Below, one piece after another: positions 10,057 through 17,878 of a stretch of DNA of 64,000 nucleotides. Location: NCBI GenBank assembly GCA_002344125.1, contig DDTQ01000002.1, positions 1 to 64,000 on the forward strand, read 5' to 3'. This stretch comes from Ignavibacteria bacterium UBA2360 (GTDB taxonomy: Bacteria > Bacteroidota > Ignavibacteria > Tepidaquicellales > OLB5). Positions within the stretch are counted from its first letter, which is position 1; every line of letters starts with the position of its first letter. The position numbers and the translations under genes were made by a program. Under the pieces are notes generated by a model. That model had not been told where the DNA came from. It was given only the letters and a program-made list of their open reading frames with translations, and searched no databases.

Positions 10057-10350
10057 ATGAGCGAAGAGACTGTAAATAAAATAAGGAAGTTCTTTAAAGA
10101 TAAACCTGTGATTAAGGCTTATTTATTCGGTTCCTATGCCCGAAATGAACAGGATGAAAAAAGTGATATTGATATACTGGTAGAACTGGATCATACGAAG
10201 TCAATAGGACTATATTTTGTGACTATGAAAATGGAACTAGAGGAAATTTTGGGGCAAAAAATTGATCTTGTTTCAGCCGGAGGTGTTTCAAATTATATAA
10301 AACCAATAATAGATAACGAAATAGTATTGATATATGAAAGATGCACTTAA
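10057..10350 (+). CDS. MNT-type minimal nucleotidyltransferase
   Basis: A 97-aa protein with the signature of minimal nucleotidyltransferases: GSYARNEQDEKSDIDILVEL holds the GS motif and the DxD metal-binding aspartates. In MntA/HepT toxin-antitoxin pairs such proteins AMPylate and neutralise a HEPN RNase. Here the next gene is not a recognisable HEPN protein. The ATG at 10057 is preferred over a TTG one codon earlier. The stop overlaps the next start as TAATG, so the two genes are probably translated together. The locus is clearly more AT-rich than metK, which suggests an acquired pair. Confidence 0.8.
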   Translation: MSEETVNKIRKFFKDKPVIKAYLFGSYARNEQDEKSDIDILVELDHTKSIGLYFVTMKMELEEILGQKIDLVSAGGVSNYIKPIIDNEIVLIYERCT

Positions 10351-10637
10351 TGAATCAGGAAAAAATCATTATTAGGAATGATCCGAAGAAAAAAATCATT
10401 GCTATGCCAATTGATTTTAACAGTAAATATAATCACAATTTCATCAGAATAGCAAATGTCACAAAAGATATACGACCCACTGTTTTATCTAATACGATAT
10501 CTAATTTTCTGAACTCCGAATTTGGAGCAAAACAAATCCTTATTGAGGATGAAAAAATTAATAACGATATTAAGAAAAAGAAGAAATATATCTTAAAAGA
10601 GAAAGCAAAGAATTTAATAGCAAATAAACATAAATAA
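10350..10637 (+). CDS. small basic hypothetical protein coupled to the MNT gene
   Basis: A 95-aa protein I do not recognise. It is Lys- and Ile-rich, with a central segment of predicted strand and helix (residues ~20-60) and a lysine-rich C-terminal helix. The ATG at 10350 overlaps the stop of the nucleotidyltransferase gene. An in-frame ATG three codons upstream, inside that gene, is less likely. Its position is that of a toxin in an MNT-HEPN operon, but the HEPN RX4-6H motif is not visible. It ends just before the metK ribosome-binding site. Confidence 0.55.
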   Translation: MNQEKIIIRNDPKKKIIAMPIDFNSKYNHNFIRIANVTKDIRPTVLSNTISNFLNSEFGAKQILIEDEKINNDIKKKKKYILKEKAKNLIANKHK

Positions 10638-10658
10638 ACATAACTTCAGGAGATAAAA

Positions 10659-11801
10659 ATGTCTTATTTTTTCACATCGGAATCTGTCAGCGAAGGACAT
10701 CCGGATAAAGTATGCGATCAGATATCTGACGCGATACTTGATGATATACTCACCCACGACCCCAAAGCACGCGTAGCGTGCGAAACTTTCTGCGCAACTG
10801 GCTTAGTGCTTGTTGGCGGAGAAATAACAACTACTCATTATGTTGATATACAGAAAGTCGTAAGAAACGTAGTAAAAGATATTGGCTACACCAAAGGAGA
10901 TTACAGGTTTGACTTCCATTCAATTAATGTAATGTCAGCTATCAATAAACAATCACCCGATATTGCTATGGGTGTTGATACAGGAGGAGCCGGTGATCAG
11001 GGTATGATGTTCGGCTACGCTTCCAACGAGACACCCGAATATATGCCAATGGCTTTGGTTTACGCTCACAAGCTTGTAAAAAAACTTGCCGATATAAGAA
11101 AGCGTAACCTGAAACTTATGCCGTATTTAAGGCCTGATTCAAAATCACAGGTAACCATTGAATACAGCGATGACCACAAGCCATTAAGGGTTGATACTGT
11201 GGTTATTTCAACACAGCACGATCCCGGTGTATCACAGGCAAAAATAAAAGCTGATGTTTTAAAGAATGTGATAAAGAAAGTAATCCCCGCTAGACTGCTT
11301 GATAAAAAAACGGTTATCCATGTTAACCCAACCGGTAAGTTTGAAATTGGCGGACCGCACGGCGATACAGGCTTGACAGGCAGAAAAATTATTGTTGATA
11401 CTTATGGCGGAAAAGCTCCCCACGGCGGCGGCGCGTTTTCAGGCAAAGATCCGAGCAAAGTTGATAGAAGCGCGGCTTACGCTGCAAGGCATCTTGCAAA
11501 GAATATAGTTGCGGCAAAGGTTGCCAAAGAATGTATGATTCAGCTTTCTTATGCAATTGGTGTTGCGCAGCCGGTTTCCATATATGTAGATACTAACGGT
11601 ACCGGCAGAGTTGCTGATAACAAGATCGCTGCATTCATAAAGAAGAACGTTAATCTAACACCAAAGGGCATAATGGAAAGATTAAAGCTCCGCAGACCAA
11701 TATACAGGAAGACTGCTGCTTACGGTCACTTTGGCAGAAATGAAAAAGAATTTACATGGGAAAAACTTGATCTTGTAAGTCTTTTCAAAAAAATAAAGTA
11801 A
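10659..11801 (+). CDS. metK: S-adenosylmethionine synthetase
   Basis: A 380-aa enzyme that makes S-adenosylmethionine from methionine and ATP in the cytoplasm. Visible signatures are SVSEGHPDKVCDQISDAILD at the N-terminus (ATP/metal binding) and the GGGAFSGKDPSKVDRSAAY loop in the C-terminal third. The central GGAGDQGMMFGYA motif is also typical. Length is normal for the family. A purine-rich ribosome-binding site (AGGAGA) precedes the ATG. The product feeds the methylation cycle closed by ahcY, about 40 kb further on. Confidence 0.97.
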   Translation: MSYFFTSESVSEGHPDKVCDQISDAILDDILTHDPKARVACETFCATGLVLVGGEITTTHYVDIQKVVRNVVKDIGYTKGDYRFDFHSINVMSAINKQSPDIAMGVDTGGAGDQGMMFGYASNETPEYMPMALVYAHKLVKKLADIRKRNLKLMPYLRPDSKSQVTIEYSDDHKPLRVDTVVISTQHDPGVSQAKIKADVLKNVIKKVIPARLLDKKTVIHVNPTGKFEIGGPHGDTGLTGRKIIVDTYGGKAPHGGGAFSGKDPSKVDRSAAYAARHLAKNIVAAKVAKECMIQLSYAIGVAQPVSIYVDTNGTGRVADNKIAAFIKKNVNLTPKGIMERLKLRRPIYRKTAAYGHFGRNEKEFTWEKLDLVSLFKKIK

Positions 11802-11820
11802 TATTGCCGGAGAAAAGTTT

Positions 11821-12582
11821 ATGAAGGATTTTCTTTTCGGTTTTACATATCCGTTCAGAACCCTGAAATTCTTTTTCTCGCATTCCGTTTTAATTAAATA
11901 TTCCATCGCTCCCATGATAATCAACTTATTGATCTATGGGAGCGTTTTTATTTTATCATACAGCTGGTTTACCGGCTCAATTGAAAGCTGGCTTGGAATA
12001 GAAAGTACCGAAGCCGGATTCTGGCTGAGATTTCTGCATACTGCCCTGCTTATTATTGGGTTCATACTGCTGCTTTTCTTCTGTTATCTGCTCTTTACAA
12101 TTCTTGGTAATGTAATTACAGCTCCTTTTAACGAAGAGATATCTCAAAGGGTTGAAGAAATTGTGGCAGGTAACAAAGAGGGCCATAAAATGGGATTCTG
12201 GGAAGATGCATACATAAGTATTAAGGGTGAAATTCAGAAGCTTGCGTTTTATCTTATAATATTGCTTTTGATATTCTCATTGAATCTCATACCCATAGCA
12301 GGTTCGGTAATAGCTACTGTGCTTGGCGTGATATTTTCAAGCTTCTACAACGCTCTGGATTTCCTTGATTATCCAATGACAAGGAAAAGAATGCGATTCC
12401 GCGATAAATTAAAAGTCACAAGAAAAGGAAAACTTGTAACTTACGGATTCGGCTTTACCGCCTTTTTGCTGCTATTCCTGCCTGTAATTAATGTGTTTAT
12501 GAAACCGATACTTGTTGTTGCCGGCACAAGTCTTTTCTATGAAAAAGGCTACAGCGACCAGGAATTATTCAAAAACACCTGA
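11821..12582 (+). CDS. EI24/CysZ-like integral membrane protein
   Basis: A 253-aa polytopic protein with about four to five hydrophobic segments (near residues 28-50, 70-100, 140-185 and 210-235) and the pattern of the EI24/CysZ family: GFTYPFRTLKFFFSH at the start, a central TAPFNEEISQRVEE segment and a loop LDFLDYPMTRKRMRF before the last helices. CysZ transports sulfate in proteobacteria. Without cysteine-synthesis genes nearby, that substrate should not be assumed. It begins 19 nt after metK and may be cotranscribed with it. Confidence 0.8.
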   Translation: MKDFLFGFTYPFRTLKFFFSHSVLIKYSIAPMIINLLIYGSVFILSYSWFTGSIESWLGIESTEAGFWLRFLHTALLIIGFILLLFFCYLLFTILGNVITAPFNEEISQRVEEIVAGNKEGHKMGFWEDAYISIKGEIQKLAFYLIILLLIFSLNLIPIAGSVIATVLGVIFSSFYNALDFLDYPMTRKRMRFRDKLKVTRKGKLVTYGFGFTAFLLLFLPVINVFMKPILVVAGTSLFYEKGYSDQELFKNT

Positions 12583-12638
12583 TAATTTCCCGTTTTTTGC
12601 GAGTAAATTCTGGGATAATTTATCTGATTAGTTTTTTT

Positions 12639-12646
12639 TATCTTTG
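12639..12646 (+). promoter_or_regulatory. -7 box, TATCTTTG, upstream of the zeta-like kinase
   Basis: TATCTTTG fits TAnnTTTG. A tetranucleotide repeat starts directly downstream, so the repeat would lie in the 5' untranslated region or at the transcription start. No TTG is found at the ideal -33 position. Confidence 0.35.
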
Positions 12647-12647
12647 C

Positions 12648-12668
12648 TAATTAATTAATTAATTAATT
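12648..12668. repeat. (TAAT)5 tetranucleotide repeat
   Basis: Five perfect TAAT units in a row lie between a TAnnTTTG box and the TTG start of the zeta-toxin-like gene. Such short tandem repeats can change copy number by slippage and so alter 5' leader length. Confidence 0.75.
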
Positions 12669-12681
12669 CTTCCTTCAATTA

Positions 12682-13254
12682 TTGCCGACCATATATATTA
12701 TTGCAGGATGCAATGGAGCAGGTAAATCAACTGCTGCAAATGTTATTTTACCCCAATTTTTGAATTGTAAGGAATTTGTGAATGCTGATTCAATTGCAGC
12801 GGGTCTCTCCCCTTTTCAGCCGGAAAAAGTTTCTTTTCAGGCCGGCAGAATAATGCTGAACAGGATCAAAGAACTGATTTCAGAAAGATCAACATTTGCT
12901 TTTGAAACTACACTTACAACAAAGAGCTATGTTAATATTATTAAGGTAGCCAAAGCAAAGAAATATAAGATTATCCTATTTTACTTTTGGCTTAATTCTG
13001 TTGAATTAGCTCTTGCCAGAATTGAAGACAGAGTTAAAAAAGGCGGTCATAATATTCCAAATAATGTTGTGATAAGAAGATATACCAGAAGTTTGGAAAA
13101 TCTGGTAAATATATTTATCCCGATTTGCGATAAATGGTCGATTTTTGACAATTCATCTGATAAAATGAATCTTATTGCAAAAGGAAAAGGATTAAAGAAT
13201 AATTTGATTCATAATTTTGAAGAATGGGAGCAGATATATGCTTACAAAAGTTAA
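12682..13254 (+). CDS. zeta-toxin-like P-loop kinase
   Basis: A 190-aa protein with Walker A AGCNGAGKST at residues ~8-17, then NADSIAAGLSPFQPEKVSFQAGR, typical of zeta-toxin/PezT-like kinases and related AAA proteins. Zeta toxins phosphorylate UDP-N-acetylglucosamine; whether this homologue does so is unknown. A stop codon lies in frame six codons upstream, so the TTG at 12682 is the most N-terminal start and directly precedes the first beta strand (PTIYIIAG). The C-terminal helix overlaps a small downstream gene. Base composition is AT-rich compared with metK and purL. Confidence 0.8.
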   Translation: MPTIYIIAGCNGAGKSTAANVILPQFLNCKEFVNADSIAAGLSPFQPEKVSFQAGRIMLNRIKELISERSTFAFETTLTTKSYVNIIKVAKAKKYKIILFYFWLNSVELALARIEDRVKKGGHNIPNNVVIRRYTRSLENLVNIFIPICDKWSIFDNSSDKMNLIAKGKGLKNNLIHNFEEWEQIYAYKS

Positions 13255-13405
13255 AAAGAAAACATTATCAGTCACTGACAAAGCTTTAAAAGGCGGACGC
13301 AAAGCAATAAGAAACTTGATAGAAGAACGCAAAAAAACTGATGATTATCTTATTGTCTCTCGAAATGGAAAAGTTGTGAAAGTAAAAGCACGGAGTTTAA
13401 AGTAA
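13238..13405 (+). CDS. small putative antitoxin partner of the zeta-like kinase
   Basis: A 55-aa basic protein overlapping the kinase gene by 17 nt, which implies coupled translation. It has a helical first part (TDKALKGGRKAIRNLIEERKK) and a short strand pair at the end (DYLIVSRNGKVVKVKA). Small proteins ending in a '(N/D)GKVV' strand commonly accompany zeta-like P-loop proteins in Bacteroidota, hence the antitoxin suggestion, which is inference. The ATG at 13238 is preferred over an ATG at 13217 deep inside the kinase gene. Confidence 0.65.
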   Translation: MLTKVKKKTLSVTDKALKGGRKAIRNLIEERKKTDDYLIVSRNGKVVKVKARSLK

Positions 13406-13406
13406 T

Positions 13407-13454
13407 ATGAACGAACGTGAAGTAAATTTTGAACTAGCCAAAACACTATCATGA
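13407..13454 (+). pseudogene. decayed duplicate of the purL 5' end
   Basis: ATG followed by 14 codons and a stop. Its first 13 residues (MNEREVNFELAKT) align with the start of the intact PurL at 17879 (MQEPEVTLELAKT): 9 of 13 residues and 30 of 39 bases are identical. Similarity stops after GCCAAAACA (13437-13445 and 17909-17917). This looks like the old purL start, cut off from the rest of the gene by insertion of the Avs-like segment. Confidence 0.6.
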
Positions 13455-13455
13455 T

Positions 13456-16400
13456 TTATTCCCTATGAGTTTTCAACTCACCTGTTAATATATTTTTTTT
13501 ATTATAATAATAAAAACCACTTATTATGAGCCTTCTGTTAAATTTAGACGTTGCATTCAAATCACTCATAATCAGTTTTTCGCCAATTACTGTCCAAACA
13601 ATTTTTAATTTATTGTTATTCAAAAAGGATATAAGATTACTTTTACGCACAAGCAAGCATGATAAACTTTCATTATTTACGCTCGGATCAAAACATACTA
13701 ACTGATTTTCTTTATTTACAAATTCTCCTTCTTTATAGCTATTTTTCATTTCCATTTTATCATACAAATATATTGAGGGTTTTTTAAACCATATTGTATC
13801 TTCTTTAGATAAATCATAACCTTCTTCCCATAGAAAATGATTAGAAGTTGTCATGATTTTAAACATCGTTTTATCCACTTTACTTTTAATAATACTCCAT
13901 ATCTCACCGCTATAATAATCATTAAGGAAAAATTTGTACGCGTTAGACCAGTAATATTCTCTACTAAAAACTTCATATCTTGAACTAGGTTCTGGCATCC
14001 AACGACCCATAAAATTTTGTCTTAATGCCCAACTAACAAATCTTGAAAATGAATTTTCCTCTATTAAATAACTTCTAACTTGATACCAGATTCTTTTTGA
14101 AGGTAATTTCCACATATCAACACCTAAGGTTTTAGGTTCATTCCATTCTGGATGAGTTTCAAGTACTACCCAGTCACTATCATTTTTGTCAATAACTTCT
14201 ATAATATTCTTTGGTTTTGGTAAATCCTTATAGCTATAGATCCATTTATTAACATCAGTATAATAATCATTTTTAAAATAATTTTCTTTAAACCACCAAT
14301 TATTTGATTTTATTTCATCATATTGTTGTCCTCCTGTCTTTTTCAGTATCATACTAGGATCAATATCTCTTACATATGGATACCACGGACCATCATATTT
14401 GATTTGTTTTTCATTCTTATATGAGGTTTCATCATACATTGGAAAATTATCTGAAACTCTTGCCAATAATTCATAAAACATCAGCCATTGATATTTTTTA
14501 CCAATTCTTTCTTCATTAACATCGTATCTACTAACATTATAATTTTTAATATTTCTATCAAAGTATCCGTGTTTTTCAACATCATATCCTATTTCAGTGA
14601 ATATTTTTTTTACAGCCAAATTGCTCAACAATTGAGGGTCTATTTTTTTTCTCCAAGGTCTAAACCCTGCTTGGAATACATATCTTCCAAAATCACCATA
14701 CATGTGTCTCCCTCCTCTCTCAGTAGCCATAGAATATAATATGCTATTTTGCGACCAATGATGTTTTTTAAAATCCTTAGCATCATGAGCTAATTCATAT
14801 TTTTCAATTTGCTTATTTGATGGAAGACGTTTTGGCATTTTACTTTTATATGGAGGTTTGATTTTGTCAAATTCAATCTCTATTTTTATTTTTTTAAATC
14901 TGGTAAATTCAATTACTCCTCTGGCGTAATCACGAAGTAAAATATGTGGATAAACATATTCTTTGTTAAATGTTACTTCATAAATATATTCAGATAAATC
15001 TTTTAGTTTACTATATTGTCTGGTTCTAAGTGCACAACCATACGCTACACAATACAATCTTTCAAGAACATATGGGTCATTTACTTTCTCAAATTCTATT
15101 AATAAAGTTATTAGGACACTAATTCTATTTTCCAAAAGACAAATTAATGATTTCGTTGCCCCATCTCTTAAGACTCTATTCGAACTAGTCAAGAACCAAG
15201 CAATCATCTTTGAAGTTAATCTAATTGATTCATCAGAAAAATAACTCTTATCATTCTCGTTCCAAGCCCAATCAATCAACCTTTTTACAGCCGTTTGCTC
15301 ATTAGGGTATTTATTATGTATATATTCAAGCCACCAAGCATCTCTATTCGAGAGACTAAATTTCATTAAATGTTTATGAAAGAAATCAGCATTAAAGTAA
15401 TTGTTAGGTATGCTAGAAATTGTCAGTAAAGTTTCTAGTAAATAGTCATTTTCACTTTTTATCACATAATCATTTATATAATTCAATAAATGTTCAGAAA
15501 TAGTTTCATTTTTTCTCCATAATAAACTGGTAATAAATGCCTGAACCACTGACGAATAGCCTTTACTAGAAGGAGAAACTTCGTAGAATTCCCTATTTAT
15601 TAATTCGGGTAGTAAAATAGATAACGATTCAATTAAACCTTGATTGAAATACGCATTGTTTTCATTAGCTATTATATAATGAAGTTTTCCACTTTTTTTA
15701 AATGAAAGCAAAGGTTTTTCCGGATTTATAAAATTTTTAATTAAATATTTAGCAGTTAAATGATTTTCGAGTCTTTCATATGTAAAATACACTTCCTCTT
15801 CATATTTGTTTACATTAATTTGAAATAGATTTAGAGCAAGAAATCCCTCAATAATAAGTTCATCTAAAAATCTTCTACTATTACTATATTTGCTTAGTAA
15901 TGGCTCTAAAAGGTCAAAAGCGACTTTGTAGTTTATGGATTTGGCAGCTTCTTTTAATCTTTTTTCAACTAATAGCTCTGCTGCTTCGTACACAAGATTG
16001 ATATTATTCGGATAATTTAATTTTTCACTTAAACTTTTATTTATGCTTTTAATATATAGGTCAAGAATAGAGCTAATCCCAGCTATACCATCTGGTATTT
16101 TTGTATATCCTAGTTTATTCAAACCATCACAAAATATTTTTAAAAACAAAGGAGTACTAAATTCAGGTGTAAGGATAGGTACACTTGGCATTTCAATCTT
16201 ATATGCAGTAAAGAAAATTTTAACTGCTTCATATTCAACACCTTGAAAACCAAAATGCTCAATCCTAACAACTCGCTTATTATCAATATCATCTTCATTG
16301 AGTAGCAATTTTACATACGAGTTTCTAATTGTCAAAACAAGGCCTAACCAAGAATATTTCTCAAAACTTTTAATAAATCCATTAATATATTCTTTCCAAA

Positions 16401-17733
16401 TTATCCTTCCTTCACCTTCGTTAATTGCATCTATAAAGAAAATAATCCTCGAATCAGAAATTTGTGCTTTTGAATTTATAGCACCCAAAAATTCATCAGA
16501 ACTATATTTAAACTGGAATTTATTTAGAATCTGAACCCAAGGATCCTCTCTAGTCAAAAACTGCTGACCTAATAATAAAATACTGTTTTTCCCTTCTTTC
16601 ATACGTTTGCTTGCAACATCGGCGACCAAGTGGGATTTACCTTTTCCCCATTCACCTTTCAAAATCATTACTGGATGATTGCATAACAAACTTGATTTAC
16701 CTGAGACAAATTTCTCAAAATCTCCAAGTGGATCATAAATCTTATATAAAAATGAAGTTATATTCTCTAATTTTCGTATTTCATCATCATTGATTTTATA
16801 TTGTTCAATATTACTCTTTAAACCCACTTGTAATTTTCTCTGCTCTTGTAATTTCTGAGAAATTTTATTTTGCATATCATGCAAACAACTTCTTATCTTT
16901 TTACAATAATGCATAAAATCATCTAAAGGTATATTTCTCATCTCATCGAATTTAATACTATCATAAGTGTTCTTTATTTCTATTATTTGTTCATTGAAAT
17001 TATTTACGAGATTCGTTATTAAATCACAATTAACATAACCAAGCCATTTGTTTACTTCAATTAAAAAATTATCCAATTTACCTTCAAATTCCATAACATA
17101 GTGTTTGTTTCTTGCAATACCATTGAAAATTTTAGCAATATCTAATTGGAAATTTAATTCGGGTGTATATCTTTTACCAATGTCGGAAATAGCAATGTTC
17201 AATTTCTCCTCAAACCATTCATCAGTAAATTCATCTTTATTAAACCAAAAACGTACCAAACCTAAATTTTCCGGTCTTCTTAATCTGTCTAATAAATCAC
17301 TTTTCCACCACACCTTAAACTTTACATTCAACCCTTTGTTTTTCGCAGCTCTTTCCCATTTCTTAACTCTCATTTTCCATCTCATTAACATCGTATTTCT
17401 ATTTTTCCCTGCATCTGAGGGATTAATAGGAATAGCAATAATGTATTCTGAAAGTTTAGGATGGGTTGAAAGAACAGTTTTTATAGACCTATCAATTTGT
17501 TTTAGTTTATCTTCATTTAATGTTGTTGTAAAATACTTTGCTTGCCAGCCAATTTCATTTCCATTTTTAAGTGTCACAAAACATTCTACCCCACCATCTG
17601 GCTTCCCTAGTCTACAAAAATTTATTTTATTCTTAATGTTCTCGTTTCTTGCAAGTTGACAAATAAATTCTTCAAATGCTTCATTCTGAGATTTGTCTAG
17701 TGATCTGATATTTTCAAAATTTATGTTTACCAT
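13456..17733 (-). CDS. Avs-like antiphage protein: N-terminal nuclease, STAND NTPase, C-terminal sensor
   Basis: A 1425-aa protein. Residues ~1-160 look like a PD-(D/E)xK nuclease: DGGVECF with Glu50, then GWQAKYF with Gln64 and Lys66 (ExK/QxK pattern of Mrr/Cap4-type effectors). The NTPase core has Walker A GEWGKGKS at 360-367 and Walker B IIFFIDAINEGEG at 430-442. A long helical region follows to the C-terminus and includes a GPWYPYVRDIDPS motif near residue 1130. This order (effector, STAND, sensor) is that of Avs proteins, which recognise conserved phage proteins and then cut DNA. GC is far below its neighbours (14 of 60 bases at 15661-15720; 29 of 60 in a metK line), indicating transfer. 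It is a lone gene convergent with the zeta pair, between the purL remnant and purL. The exact Avs subtype is uncertain. Confidence 0.75.
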   Translation of the reverse strand: MVNINFENIRSLDKSQNEAFEEFICQLARNENIKNKINFCRLGKPDGGVECFVTLKNGNEIGWQAKYFTTTLNEDKLKQIDRSIKTVLSTHPKLSEYIIAIPINPSDAGKNRNTMLMRWKMRVKKWERAAKNKGLNVKFKVWWKSDLLDRLRRPENLGLVRFWFNKDEFTDEWFEEKLNIAISDIGKRYTPELNFQLDIAKIFNGIARNKHYVMEFEGKLDNFLIEVNKWLGYVNCDLITNLVNNFNEQIIEIKNTYDSIKFDEMRNIPLDDFMHYCKKIRSCLHDMQNKISQKLQEQRKLQVGLKSNIEQYKINDDEIRKLENITSFLYKIYDPLGDFEKFVSGKSSLLCNHPVMILKGEWGKGKSHLVADVASKRMKEGKNSILLLGQQFLTREDPWVQILNKFQFKYSSDEFLGAINSKAQISDSRIIFFIDAINEGEGRIIWKEYINGFIKSFEKYSWLGLVLTIRNSYVKLLLNEDDIDNKRVVRIEHFGFQGVEYEAVKIFFTAYKIEMPSVPILTPEFSTPLFLKIFCDGLNKLGYTKIPDGIAGISSILDLYIKSINKSLSEKLNYPNNINLVYEAAELLVEKRLKEAAKSINYKVAFDLLEPLLSKYSNSRRFLDELIIEGFLALNLFQINVNKYEEEVYFTYERLENHLTAKYLIKNFINPEKPLLSFKKSGKLHYIIANENNAYFNQGLIESLSILLPELINREFYEVSPSSKGYSSVVQAFITSLLWRKNETISEHLLNYINDYVIKSENDYLLETLLTISSIPNNYFNADFFHKHLMKFSLSNRDAWWLEYIHNKYPNEQTAVKRLIDWAWNENDKSYFSDESIRLTSKMIAWFLTSSNRVLRDGATKSLICLLENRISVLITLLIEFEKVNDPYVLERLYCVAYGCALRTRQYSKLKDLSEYIYEVTFNKEYVYPHILLRDYARGVIEFTRFKKIKIEIEFDKIKPPYKSKMPKRLPSNKQIEKYELAHDAKDFKKHHWSQNSILYSMATERGGRHMYGDFGRYVFQAGFRPWRKKIDPQLLSNLAVKKIFTEIGYDVEKHGYFDRNIKNYNVSRYDVNEERIGKKYQWLMFYELLARVSDNFPMYDETSYKNEKQIKYDGPWYPYVRDIDPSMILKKTGGQQYDEIKSNNWWFKENYFKNDYYTDVNKWIYSYKDLPKPKNIIEVIDKNDSDWVVLETHPEWNEPKTLGVDMWKLPSKRIWYQVRSYLIEENSFSRFVSWALRQNFMGRWMPEPSSRYEVFSREYYWSNAYKFFLNDYYSGEIWSIIKSKVDKTMFKIMTTSNHFLWEEGYDLSKEDTIWFKKPSIYLYDKMEMKNSYKEGEFVNKENQLVCFDPSVNNESLSCLLVRKSNLISFLNNNKLKIVWTVIGEKLIMSDLNATSKFNRRLIISGFYYYNKKNILTGELKTHRE

Positions 17734-17846
17734 AAGTTCTATTTTCTTATTTATATTAAATTTAAGGAATTAATAATATTTATTTAAGTCCCTCATTTAT
17801 CATATTTTAATTTTATTTTTGACTTAAATTTTTATCATTTAATTTA

Positions 17847-17854
17847 TAATTTTG
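17847..17854 (+). promoter_or_regulatory. -7 box, TAATTTTG, of purL
   Basis: TAATTTTG fits TAnnTTTG and lies 24 nt before the purL ATG. A weak TTA is found about 20 nt upstream in place of TTG. If the purL-start duplication is an insertion product, this promoter came with the inserted segment. Confidence 0.4.
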
Positions 17855-17878
17855 TTTTTCCCAAAATCATAAGAAATA

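Noticed and set aside
10335..10376. A 13-codon ORF starting with MKDAL at the end of the MNT gene, like the start of a HEPN partner
   Set aside because: It stops after 13 codons and the continuation does not resemble a HEPN domain in any frame; the TAATG-coupled frame at 10350 is the better candidate.
10638..10658. SAM riboswitch upstream of metK
   Set aside because: Only 21 nt separate metK from the preceding gene, and no riboswitch-like stems are visible; there is just a normal ribosome-binding site.
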